A stretch of 22,559 nt of DNA from an uncultured Pedobacter sp. (GTDB taxonomy: Bacteria; Bacteroidota; Bacteroidia; Sphingobacteriales; Sphingobacteriaceae): assembly GCA_938008555.1 (NCBI GenBank), contig CALLKE010000230.1, forward strand, positions 1 through 22,559, written 5' to 3'. The position numbers and the translations under genes were made by a program. The notes beneath the pieces are model-generated. The model saw only the letters and a list, made by a program, of their open reading frames with translations. It had not been told where the DNA came from and did no database searches. Of the stretch, positions 7,412 to 15,001 are shown in pieces (within the stretch, counting starts at the first letter, position 1; every line of letters starts with the position of its first letter).

Positions 7412-8068
7412 TTAGGTTGAGCTTCTGTTTTTTCGTTGAAAAATATCCACTTTGGATTCTTTACCTTTCAATAATCGCTCAATATTTTTCTGATGAGTAA
7501 TGAGAACCAATACACAAATACACATTCCATATAGTATTACGGAACGTACGGGTGATTGAAAAATGAATATCATACTCAGTGGAAACGTAAAACCTGATAC
7601 GATGGAGCTGAGAGATACATATCGGGTTAGTAGTAGTATGGGAATGAAAACGAGAAGACAAACTATTGCAGCTCCAAGATGTACAGCTAAAATCATCCCA
7701 AATAAAGTAGCAATTCCTTTTCCTCCCCTAAAACCTGCAAATATGGGGAATAAGTGACCCATAACAGCTACAACTCCAAGAGCTAGTTCGTAATTAACAA
7801 ATTGGGTGGAACTTTTTGGACCTGTAATTGATAAACCTATAAAGTAAGCCAGATTAGTTGCTGTCCAACCCTTTAAAATGTCCAAAATCATGACAGCAAT
7901 ACCCGCTTTTTTCCCCAATACTCGAAATGTGTTGGTTGCACCTGCATTTCCACTTCCATATTCACGAACATCAATTCCATAAAAAGCTTCTCCTATCCAT
8001 ACGGCCGTTGGGATTGATCCAAAAAGATAAGCTACAATTAATGCTGATATTGAAAATATTGAGATCAT
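7412..8068 (-). CDS. plsY: Acyl-phosphate glycerol-3-phosphate acyltransferase
   Basis: Inner-membrane enzyme that transfers the acyl group from acyl-phosphate to glycerol-3-phosphate, the first acylation of phospholipid synthesis. Family motifs are clear: GSIPTA near residue 17, YGSGNAGATNTFRVLG (about 37-52) and GHLFPIFAGFRGGKGIAT (about 103-120), with the membrane helices expected. The length of 218 residues is slightly above the usual ~200 because of a charged C-terminal tail. It is the last gene of a minus-strand run, 55 bases after nadC. After its TAA the same frame stays open for 17 more codons, to a TGA at about 7361. It converges with the lipoprotein gene; no terminator hairpin is obvious between them. 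Confidence 0.95.
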   Translation of the reverse strand: MISIFSISALIVAYLFGSIPTAVWIGEAFYGIDVREYGSGNAGATNTFRVLGKKAGIAVMILDILKGWTATNLAYFIGLSITGPKSSTQFVNYELALGVVAVMGHLFPIFAGFRGGKGIATLFGMILAVHLGAAIVCLLVFIPILLLTRYVSLSSIVSGFTFPLSMIFIFQSPVRSVILYGMCICVLVLITHQKNIERLLKGKESKVDIFQRKNRSST

Positions 8069-8123
8069 GGAAGAACAATATGATTAAAAATGATAAGCCA
8101 AAAAGATGATCATATCATTAAAA

Positions 8124-8978
8124 TTATTGCTTGATAGCCTTTAAGCTCATGTCTAAACTTTTTGCAGAATGAGTAAGGGCTCCCATAGAAACGTAATTGA
8201 CACCACATTCAGCATATTGTAAAACATTCTCTAGCGTGATATTGCCTGAAGCTTCCGTTGTAAATTTCCCATTGATTAAAGTGATAGCTTCTTTTAATTG
8301 ATTATAATCAAAGTTGTCAAGTAATATCCGGTCGATACCTTCTGTGGCTATTACCTCCTGTAATTCTATAAGATTACGTACTTCGACTACGATGGGGATG
8401 TTTAGATTTTGCTCTTGTAAATAATGATGCGCTGCCTGGATCGCTTGAGTGATCCCCCCAGCATAATCAATGTGATTGTCTTTGATCAGGATTGTGTCGT
8501 ACAAACCAAATCGGTGATTCACCCCGCCCCCTAATTTAACAGCCATTTTTTCCAGATATCGCATGCCGGGTGTGGTTTTGCGTGTATCTAGAACTTGCGT
8601 ACCAGTGCCTTTTAACAAGTTGACAACATGAGATGTAATGGTAGCGATACCACTCATGCGTTGCATCGTATTCAAAACTAAACGTTCGGCGGCTAAAATG
8701 GAGCGAACACTGCCACGCACATAAAATACGATATCGTTCTTATGTATAGTTGAACCATCTTTGATGAGATGTTCAATCGTTAGATTAGGATCAACCGTTT
8801 TTAGGATTTCTATAGCAACGTCGCTGCCTGCCAATACGCCATCATCTTTGATTATAAGCCTAGCAATACCTTTTGTATCCTTGGGGATTGTGGAAATCGA
8901 AGTGTGATCACCATCGCCAATATCCTCTAGCAAACCCTGTTGGATAAATGGCCGGAGCAATTCTTTGTCTAAAGTCAT
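8124..8978 (-). CDS. nadC: Nicotinate-nucleotide pyrophosphorylase (carboxylating)
   Basis: Quinolinate phosphoribosyltransferase, which makes nicotinate mononucleotide from quinolinate and PRPP in de novo NAD synthesis. Signature segments run in order: NTMQRMSGIAT, LDTRKTTPGMR, GGGVNHRFGLYDTILIKDNH, VVEVRN, RILLDNF and EASGNI. I place the start at the ATG at 8978 (284 residues). A GTG four codons upstream (8990) is also in frame, but it overlaps a TATTTTTG promoter-like box and adds only VLI-type residues. The gene sits in a minus-strand run downstream of the DUF4783-like gene and upstream of plsY. NadA and NadB are not in the window. Confidence 0.96.
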   Translation of the reverse strand: MTLDKELLRPFIQQGLLEDIGDGDHTSISTIPKDTKGIARLIIKDDGVLAGSDVAIEILKTVDPNLTIEHLIKDGSTIHKNDIVFYVRGSVRSILAAERLVLNTMQRMSGIATITSHVVNLLKGTGTQVLDTRKTTPGMRYLEKMAVKLGGGVNHRFGLYDTILIKDNHIDYAGGITQAIQAAHHYLQEQNLNIPIVVEVRNLIELQEVIATEGIDRILLDNFDYNQLKEAITLINGKFTTEASGNITLENVLQYAECGVNYVSMGALTHSAKSLDMSLKAIKQ

Positions 8979-8989
8979 AATAAGAACCA

Positions 8990-8997
8990 CAAAAATA
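8990..8997 (-). promoter_or_regulatory. Candidate -7 box just upstream of nadC
   Basis: On the minus strand TATTTTTG matches TAnnTTTG. Transcription would begin a few bases downstream, leaving almost no leader before the ATG at 8978. No -33 TTG lies at the expected distance. nadC may instead simply be read from the upstream gene 36 bases away. Confidence 0.25.
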
Positions 8998-9014
8998 GGA
9001 ATACTTTTGCGCTT

Positions 9015-9506
9015 TTAAGGAGAAGTATCCTGACCATTTTCGATTCGTATTTCTGTGATTAAAAATCCATTGCCACTATTTTTCATAGAAAGGGTTGTAC
9101 GAAACGAGCCATTATTGGTATTCATCAAGATTACAACCAGTTTATATTCTGATTTTGAATCTATTTGATGGATGATCTTCAAAGTTGAAACTCGATGTTT
9201 GAAAAAGAAATCACTTAAAATATGCTCTGCTCGTGCTTTGGAGCACACTACTGTGTTAGGAGAGATATCCATTTCTACAGTAGTAGCAAAGTATTTAGAA
9301 AGCTCTTTACTGTTGGATGATTTTAGATGAGCTAGGATCTGATTAACTAAATCGTCTCCTCCTTGACGGTATCCTTTTGATACTAATGGGAAGATAATAA
9401 GTGTTCCAATAACGACTAGTGATACGATTTTTGCTACACCTAGCCCTTTTGGGGGAGAATGGTAAAGATATTTGTCGATAACAATCGTTTGTCCATCTGC
9501 ATTCAT
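9015..9506 (-). CDS. DUF4783-like protein, membrane-anchored
   Basis: A protein of about 163 residues. The C-terminal ~115 residues, from GDDLVNQILAHLKSSNSKEL through YFATTVEMDI, SKARAEHILSDFF and NGSFRTTLSMK, resemble the DUF4783 family (NTF2-like fold) that is widespread in Bacteroidota next to nadC. Its function is unknown. The usual family N-terminus is a short signal peptide; here about 24 polar residues precede a single hydrophobic segment (about residues 27-43), so the protein may be an inner-membrane-anchored periplasmic protein. I chose the ATG at 9506, which has an AGG-rich Shine-Dalgarno-like stretch just upstream. A TTG at 9524 would add six residues. There is no alternative start between 9506 and the hydrophobic segment. 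It leads the run into nadC and plsY. Confidence 0.75.
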   Translation of the reverse strand: MNADGQTIVIDKYLYHSPPKGLGVAKIVSLVVIGTLIIFPLVSKGYRQGGDDLVNQILAHLKSSNSKELSKYFATTVEMDISPNTVVCSKARAEHILSDFFFKHRVSTLKIIHQIDSKSEYKLVVILMNTNNGSFRTTLSMKNSGNGFLITEIRIENGQDTSP

Positions 9507-9558
9507 GACCACCTCACTTTTCAACGTTGTTTACAATGAAATTTATTTGACTCACCTT

Positions 9559-9591
9559 AAAGCTGCTATTTAACAGTTTTTCGACAGCTTT
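9559..9591 (+). terminator. Terminator-like hairpin 1
   Basis: Arms AAAGCTG (9559-9565) and CAGCTTT (9585-9591) with a 19-base loop, followed by a T-rich stretch (TTATTTTT). No plus-strand gene ends upstream of it. Confidence 0.35.
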
Positions 9592-9601
9592 TATTTTTAC
9601 G

Positions 9602-9632
9602 AATGAGTGATTAATAAAGTTACTCATTTTTT
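9602..9632 (+). terminator. Terminator-like hairpin 2
   Basis: Arms AATGAGTGA (9602-9610) and TTACTCATT (9620-9628), one G-T wobble, 9-base loop, followed by T-tract to 9632. Oriented as a plus-strand intrinsic terminator, 11 bases after hairpin 1, with no cognate gene upstream on that strand. Confidence 0.45.
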
Positions 9633-9665
9633 AGGACTCTAACCAATTTTTAATTTATCTAATGA

Positions 9666-9693
9666 GCTCAGCAAGGTATATTTGCATCTGAGC
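9666..9693 (+). promoter_or_regulatory. Dyad around a -7-like box, upstream of gpmI
   Basis: GCTCAG (9666-9671) and CTGAGC (9688-9693) form a 6-bp dyad enclosing TATATTTG (9677-9684), a match to TAnnTTTG. A promoter with an overlapping operator-like dyad is possible and would give gpmI a leader of about 190 bases. No -33 TTG is seen at the right distance. Confidence 0.35.
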
Positions 9694-9797
9694 CACTAAA
9701 TTAGTTGCTGTTTATTGGACTAAATAGCTTTTTTAGATGCTAAAAATCTAGCGAAGTAGTTTCTCGGGTGTGCTATAAGAATAACGATAACAAATCA

Positions 9798-9820
9798 AAT
9801 ACATGGGGCTATGATGTATT
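9798..9820 (+). promoter_or_regulatory. Small hairpin in gpmI leader
   Basis: AATACAT (9798-9804) and ATGTATT (9814-9820) pair over a 9-base loop containing GGGG. It lies about 60 bases before the gpmI start. Any role in the leader is only inferred. Confidence 0.25.
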
Positions 9821-9883
9821 GTTCGCAAACCAAAAAAATGGATTTATTATAGCTTCATAACCATTAAAAAACAAACTATACAC

Positions 9884-11404
9884 ATGAATAATAAAAAAGC
9901 GGTACTGCTTATTTTGGATGGATGGGGTTGTGGTAAACAAGATGAATCAGATGCAGTTTGTCAAGCAAAGACTCCATTTTTTGACCATCTGCTAGCTACT
10001 TGTCCTCATTCAAAACTACAAGCATCAGGTGAAGCCGTAGGTCTGCCTAATGGGCAAATGGGTAATTCGGAAGTGGGGCATATCAATTTGGGTGCCGGTC
10101 GTGTGGTGTATCAAGAACTTGGGCGGATTAATAAAGCAGTGAAGGATCACGAGCTTGATACGCATCCCGTTTTGAAATCAGCTTTTGATTATGCCAAAAT
10201 GAACGGGAAGAAAGTGCATCTAATAGGTTTGCTTTCCGATGGCGGAGTACATTCGCATATCGATCATGTAAAGGGATTATGCAGTGCTGCGAAAGCCAAT
10301 GATTTTAAAAATATTTTTATTCATGCTTTTTTGGATGGTCGGGATACAGATCCAAACTCGGGCGCAGGGTTTATCAATCAGCTAGAGGAGTATCTCACGC
10401 AGTCTAATGGAATGATTGCTTCTGCAGTGGGAAGGTATTATGCAATGGATCGTGATAATCGGTGGGAGCGTGTGAAGAAAGCATATGATTTAATGGTTGA
10501 TGGTACCGGTAGGCCAAGCTCCAATATAGCAGATGCAATCAAGCTATCTTACCAGGCAGGTATTACAGATGAGTTTGTTGAACCAATTGTTAGAACAGAC
10601 GAAGGTGGTAAGCCAGTGGCTACGATTGAAGAAGGGGATGTGGTAATTTGCTTCAATTTTCGTACAGATCGTGGACGTGAGATTACCACTGCTTTAACCC
10701 AAAAAGCTTTTCCTGAACATGGGATGAAACCGTTGCATTTGAATTATATCACCATGACGAATTATGATGATACATTTCATGGCGTGCAAGTCATCTTTAA
10801 AAAGGAAGATCTGACGGATACTTTAGGTGAAGTGTTGGAACATCATCATAAAAAACAAGTCCGGATTGCTGAAACGGAAAAGTATCCCCATGTAACCTTT
10901 TTCTTTTCTGGAGGTAGAGAAAAAGAGTTTGCGGATGAAAAACGAATTATGGTTCCCTCTCCAAAAGTGGCCACGTATGATTTGCAGCCCGAAATGAGTG
11001 CTTACGGTGTCACAGATGCTATTTGCAAAGAACTTTCAGCAGCTTGGCCCGATTTTGTATGTCTTAATTTTGCCAATCCAGATATGGTGGGGCATACAGG
11101 TGTTTTTTCGGCTGTTGTAAAGGCTGTTGAAACCGTTGACTCTTGTCTGAAAAGGGTCGTAGAGTGTGGAATATCCAATGGATACTCATTCATTATTCTT
11201 GCCGATCATGGCAATGCAGACTATATGATTAACGAAGATCATTCGCCCAATACAGCACATACAACGAACTTGGTTCCATGTATTTTGATAGATAAAGACT
11301 ATAAAAAAATACGTGATGGTAAGCTAAGTGATATAGCGCCAACGCTTCTGACTTTAATGAATATTCCTATTCCAAAAGCAATGACAGGAAATATATTGGT
11401 GTAA
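9884..11404 (+). CDS. gpmI: 2,3-bisphosphoglycerate-independent phosphoglycerate mutase
   Basis: Interconverts 3- and 2-phosphoglycerate in glycolysis and gluconeogenesis using a phosphoserine intermediate and Mn2+. The N-terminal LILDGWG places metal-ligand Asp12, and QMGNSEVGHINLGAGR places the nucleophile Ser62. Further signatures are LLSDGGVHSH, DGRDTDPNSG, GRYYAMDRDNRWER and, near the C-terminus, the second half of the metal site in NFANPDMVGHTG and ADHGNADYM. The length of 506 residues is typical. A lipoprotein gene starts one base after its stop. No cofactor-dependent mutase is seen in the window. Confidence 0.97.
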   Translation: MNNKKAVLLILDGWGCGKQDESDAVCQAKTPFFDHLLATCPHSKLQASGEAVGLPNGQMGNSEVGHINLGAGRVVYQELGRINKAVKDHELDTHPVLKSAFDYAKMNGKKVHLIGLLSDGGVHSHIDHVKGLCSAAKANDFKNIFIHAFLDGRDTDPNSGAGFINQLEEYLTQSNGMIASAVGRYYAMDRDNRWERVKKAYDLMVDGTGRPSSNIADAIKLSYQAGITDEFVEPIVRTDEGGKPVATIEEGDVVICFNFRTDRGREITTALTQKAFPEHGMKPLHLNYITMTNYDDTFHGVQVIFKKEDLTDTLGEVLEHHHKKQVRIAETEKYPHVTFFFSGGREKEFADEKRIMVPSPKVATYDLQPEMSAYGVTDAICKELSAAWPDFVCLNFANPDMVGHTGVFSAVVKAVETVDSCLKRVVECGISNGYSFIILADHGNADYMINEDHSPNTAHTTNLVPCILIDKDYKKIRDGKLSDIAPTLLTLMNIPIPKAMTGNILV

Positions 11405-11405
11405 T

Positions 11406-11942
11406 ATGAGATATCTGATTCTTACTTGTTTTGTGCTAGTTCTCATATCGTGTCATACGAAAGTGGAAAAAACATCTATACGCTTTTTCAGTCTGAAGCA
11501 TTTCTTCGAACAGGAGTCAACTCGTCTGGCAAAAACAAAGCAGTATATTGATAAGTCAGTTTCATATAATGGAAGTATCGAAAGAAAAAAAGTATTGATA
11601 AAGGATTGGAAAAATGAGCTCAATACTTTTGCTGAATCAGATATCAACAAGTCAGCATGGCGAGATAGTTATCAAGTGGTGAAGGATAGTAATTATATCA
11701 ACTATTATGCTTTGGATAGCACCTTGCGAACGCGCAATATCATGATCAGAAAGGATATGCTTGGAAAGCTAATACGATTAGATATCATCAATAAAACCAA
11801 TAATCTTTTATATCAATCGCTTGAACATTTGACTTATATCCCTGACTCCATTTATGCAATCGATAAAAAACAGCATGTGATTTTGATTGGGGATAATCAT
11901 TATTTCATCAGTGGGAGATTTAATCAGGGTGGTAAGCTTTAG
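11406..11942 (+). CDS. Hypothetical small lipoprotein, coupled to gpmI
   Basis: Not recognised; 178 residues. The N-terminus is a short lipoprotein signal peptide (MRYLILTCFVLVLISC) with lipobox LISC and Cys16. The mature protein begins with a charged helical region (about residues 28-75), then a segment with alternating hydrophobic residues ending in ISGRFNQGG. The ATG lies one base after the gpmI stop (TAATATG), so it is probably read from the same mRNA and perhaps translated by re-initiation. No motif suggests a role in glycolysis; the linkage may be transcriptional only. The gene is real by its signal peptide, spacing and amino-acid composition. Confidence 0.75.
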   Translation: MRYLILTCFVLVLISCHTKVEKTSIRFFSLKHFFEQESTRLAKTKQYIDKSVSYNGSIERKKVLIKDWKNELNTFAESDINKSAWRDSYQVVKDSNYINYYALDSTLRTRNIMIRKDMLGKLIRLDIINKTNNLLYQSLEHLTYIPDSIYAIDKKQHVILIGDNHYFISGRFNQGGKL

Positions 11943-11953
11943 ATAATATATGA

Positions 11954-11979
11954 AAGTGGGGCATGTATTTACCCCATTT
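11954..11979. terminator. Hairpin between convergent genes
   Basis: AAGTGGGG (11954-11961) pairs with CCCCATTT (11972-11979), one G-T wobble, 10-base loop that contains the stop codon of the minus-strand aldehyde dehydrogenase. It sits between two convergent genes, where a bidirectional terminator is expected. It lacks a long T-tract on either side. Confidence 0.4.
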
Positions 11980-13333
11980 CTTCTATCACGATTGTTTTCA
12001 TATTGGTAAACTCTTTTTGGCCCCAATCAGATAGTTCGCGTCCAAAGCCCGATTTTTTGATTCCTCCAAAAGGTAATCGAGAATCGGAACGAACAAGTGA
12101 GTTAACGAATACATTGCCCGCCTCTATTTTTTTGGAAAACTGATAGGCATGATCAAGATTTTTAGTCCACAAGGAAGCTGCGAGCCCATAACGAGATTGG
12201 TTTGCAATACGGATTGCTTGTTCTGCATCTTTCGCCCCTAAAATAGCCGCTAAGGGCCCAAAAGTTTCTTCCTTAAAAACGGTCATTTCAGAATGGATAT
12301 TTCCTAATAGGGTAGGTGTAAAAGCACAATCGCTTACCTGACCGCCCATTAATAAGCGCGCACCTTGGGAGATGCTTTGATCTAGTTGAGTTTTTAGTTT
12401 TTGAGCTAAATCAATTCTGGCCATTGGTCCAACTCTTGTTTCTGAGTTCAATGGATCTCCTTGCTTATAGGTTTGCATCTCCTGTTGAAAAGCGTCGAGG
12501 AAATCGTCAAAAATACGATCGACCACAATAAATCGTTTGGCACAAATACACGCCTGTCCTGCATTCAAGAATCGAGATTGAACAGCAATTCGAGCTGCTT
12601 TTTGGATGTCTGCATCTTCCAAAACAATAAAAGGGTCGGAGCCCCCTAGCTCCATAACTGATTTTTTGATGTGCTTACCCGCAATAGCTGCTACACTTGT
12701 ACCCGCACGTTCGCTACCCGTTAGTGTCACACCTTGAATGATATTTGCCTGAATAATTCGTTCGATATGATTCGTATCCAGAATCATATTTTGGAATACC
12801 CCGGGAGGAAAACCTGCTTCGATGAATATATCTTCGATCGCTATGCCACAGCCGATGACATTAGGAGCATGTTTTAATAAGCTGATATTGCCAGCCATCA
12901 CGGTAGGCGCCAAGTATCTGAACACTTGCCAAAATGGGTAATTCCAGGGCATAATGGCCAATATTGCTCCAACGGGTTCAAAGGAAACAATGCTTTGATA
13001 TGTCTCTGTTTGGATAGGCACATCCTGTAAAAATGTTTCACTATGTGCGGAAAAATATTCACAGTGAGTGGCACACTTTTCTATTTCAGCGTACGATTCA
13101 GGGAGAATTTTTCCCATTTCGGTGGTAATCAAATGAGCTAGGACCTCCTTTCTTGATCGCAGGATTTGAGCAACCTGCAGCATCTTTTCGCTACGCTCTT
13201 TGAAGGAAGTTTGTTGCCAGTGTGTGTAAGCCTTTTGAGCAAGTACAAGTGCTTGATCGATTTGGGTTTCAGAAAAAGTGGGATACGATGCTACTGTTTC
13301 TAAGGTCTGAGGGTTAATACTTTTGAAAATCAT
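11969..13333 (-). CDS. Aldehyde dehydrogenase, succinate-semialdehyde type (short form)
   Basis: NAD(P)+-dependent aldehyde dehydrogenase of 454 residues. Catalytic residues are visible: Asn131 in MPWNYPFWQ, general base Glu228 in VMELGGSDPF and nucleophile Cys262 in NAGQACICAKRF. The closing RLPFGGIKKSGFGREL segment is canonical. The short N-terminus (NPQTLETVASYP) and overall pattern fit the GabD1/Sad/YneI group of succinate-semialdehyde dehydrogenases. Substrate is inferred from family resemblance only. It lies 71 bases downstream of a second aldehyde dehydrogenase on the same strand, so the two are probably co-transcribed. No GABA transaminase or other gene of that pathway is nearby. Confidence 0.88.
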   Translation of the reverse strand: MIFKSINPQTLETVASYPTFSETQIDQALVLAQKAYTHWQQTSFKERSEKMLQVAQILRSRKEVLAHLITTEMGKILPESYAEIEKCATHCEYFSAHSETFLQDVPIQTETYQSIVSFEPVGAILAIMPWNYPFWQVFRYLAPTVMAGNISLLKHAPNVIGCGIAIEDIFIEAGFPPGVFQNMILDTNHIERIIQANIIQGVTLTGSERAGTSVAAIAGKHIKKSVMELGGSDPFIVLEDADIQKAARIAVQSRFLNAGQACICAKRFIVVDRIFDDFLDAFQQEMQTYKQGDPLNSETRVGPMARIDLAQKLKTQLDQSISQGARLLMGGQVSDCAFTPTLLGNIHSEMTVFKEETFGPLAAILGAKDAEQAIRIANQSRYGLAASLWTKNLDHAYQFSKKIEAGNVFVNSLVRSDSRLPFGGIKKSGFGRELSDWGQKEFTNMKTIVIEEMG

Positions 13334-13404
13334 AACTTGTTTTAGCTGCTAGCGTTTTATAAATTTTTTATCTGCCCGTAGGTTGAATCCTGATTTGTCT
13401 TGAT

Positions 13405-14829
13405 TCAGACATTTATTCCACCAACGCTAATCAATTTCAATTCTAAATACTCTTTCAATCCCTCTGCACCTGACTCATGTCCGATACCACTTTGTTTCCA
13501 TCCTATAAAAGGTAATTCGGTTCCCTGCGGGGCCCACTCATTGATTCCAACCATTCCAAATTCTAAATTTTCAGCGTAGCAGTATGCATTTTGAAGATTA
13601 TTTGTAAATGCATAAGACGCCAAGCCATATGGTGTTTCATTTGCCCACTGGATTGCTTGCTCCTTGGTACTATATCCGATTACACACATCACGGGGCCAA
13701 AGAACTCTTCTTGGATAAAGCTCATATTCTGCTTGGCATGAATGAGAGTGGGGTAGATAAAAAAGCCGTTTGTTGTTGCCTTGCCCCCACAGAGAATGTG
13801 AGCGCCTTCCTTTTTAGCTTGGTCGATTATATTTTGTACGCGATTTTGCTGCTTTTTATTGATGAGGGGACCTAATTGTATCTTCTCTCCTGTATTCTCA
13901 CCCATTTGTATAGCCCCCATGTTCTTCTTGACAATAGATAAAAAGTCATCTAAAATAGATTCATGTACGTAAAACCGTTGCGGGGCTATACATACTTGTC
14001 CACAATTCCGGAGCTTCGCAGCAACGGACATGTGGGCGATTTGCTCAACAGCTACTGTTTCATCAATAATAACAGGTGCATTTCCTCCTAACTCGAGCGA
14101 AAGTTTGGTATGTGTTTGCGCAGCGCCATTCATCAAAATTTCACCCACACGTGTGCTCCCTGTAAAACTTATCTTCCTAATGTGAGGATGTTGTAACATG
14201 GCAGTTCCAATAGATGGAGCATCACCATTGATTACATTAATGACTCCAGCAGGTATGCCCGATAGCGCAAAAGCTTTGGCTAGATTGAAAGAACTCAGCG
14301 GAGTATATTCTGAGCCCTTTAGAACAACTGTACATCCTGCCGCTAGAGCTGCAGCAACTGATCGGGCAGGATTATAGGCTGGGAAATTCCAAGCAGTTAT
14401 CACTCCGACGGTTCCAAGTGCCTGATAAATCACTTGCGATCGTTTATCTAATCTGCTGCTTGGAATGACATGTCCATAAGCTCGTTTGCCTTCCTCTGTA
14501 TACCATTCAAATAAATTGGCTGCTACCTGCCACTCACTTTCTGCTTCATTACGAGGTTTGCCTGTTTCTAAGGTGGTTTCTTTGGCAAATAAAGACACAT
14601 TTTGACGGATGATTTCAGCTACCTTCTTCAAATATTCAGCTCTGAAATAAGGTGTTTGTTTCTTCCAGCCTTCCAATGCTTGGTTTGCCGCATCTGTGGC
14701 AAGGTGGAGGTCTTTTTCATCGCCGTAAGGCACGGATTTTATGATTTCTTCTGTGGCAGGATTGATTAATTCCCATTTGGTGTGCGCAACAGCATCACAC
14801 CATTGCCCATTGATCCATTGTTTATGCAT
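13405..14829 (-). CDS. Aldehyde dehydrogenase, GabD-like (long form)
   Basis: NAD(P)+-dependent aldehyde dehydrogenase of 474 residues, first of the tandem pair. It carries Asn148 in TAWNFPAYN, Glu246 in SLELGGNAP and Cys280 in NCGQVCIAPQRF. The segment FEWYTEEGKRAYGHVIP (about 107-123) parallels the same region of E. coli GabD, supporting a succinate- or related semialdehyde as substrate. One oddity: the near-universal PFGGxKxSGxGRE signature reads PFIGWKQSGIGHE, with the first Gly replaced by Ile and Arg by His. The substrate could also be another semialdehyde such as 2-oxoglutarate semialdehyde. It diverges from trxB across a 172-base gap, where the promoter must lie. Confidence 0.88.
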   Translation of the reverse strand: MHKQWINGQWCDAVAHTKWELINPATEEIIKSVPYGDEKDLHLATDAANQALEGWKKQTPYFRAEYLKKVAEIIRQNVSLFAKETTLETGKPRNEAESEWQVAANLFEWYTEEGKRAYGHVIPSSRLDKRSQVIYQALGTVGVITAWNFPAYNPARSVAAALAAGCTVVLKGSEYTPLSSFNLAKAFALSGIPAGVINVINGDAPSIGTAMLQHPHIRKISFTGSTRVGEILMNGAAQTHTKLSLELGGNAPVIIDETVAVEQIAHMSVAAKLRNCGQVCIAPQRFYVHESILDDFLSIVKKNMGAIQMGENTGEKIQLGPLINKKQQNRVQNIIDQAKKEGAHILCGGKATTNGFFIYPTLIHAKQNMSFIQEEFFGPVMCVIGYSTKEQAIQWANETPYGLASYAFTNNLQNAYCYAENLEFGMVGINEWAPQGTELPFIGWKQSGIGHESGAEGLKEYLELKLISVGGINV

Positions 14830-15001
14830 GTGTTTAATTATTTCAGCTTCTAAGATGTGTAGGGTTTGAACAGGGCAAGTGTAATGGTAATAATTGTACC
14901 AGCCAAAAGATATTGCAATGATGTAGAGATGGCAAAAAATGCTTCTCTTTTCGTTAATGCTGATTTAAGCTTAAATTTGGTGTCTAATATCAGAAAATAC
15001 G

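Larger units (their letters stand above)
9507..9883. other. Divergent intergenic region with several hairpins
   Basis: This stretch separates the minus-strand DUF4783-nadC-plsY run from plus-strand gpmI and must hold both promoters. No coding sequence is evident. It contains two tandem terminator-like hairpins (9559-9591 and 9602-9632), a GCTCAG/CTGAGC dyad surrounding a TATATTTG box (9666-9693), and a 7-bp dyad in the gpmI leader (9798-9820). Confidence 0.5.
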
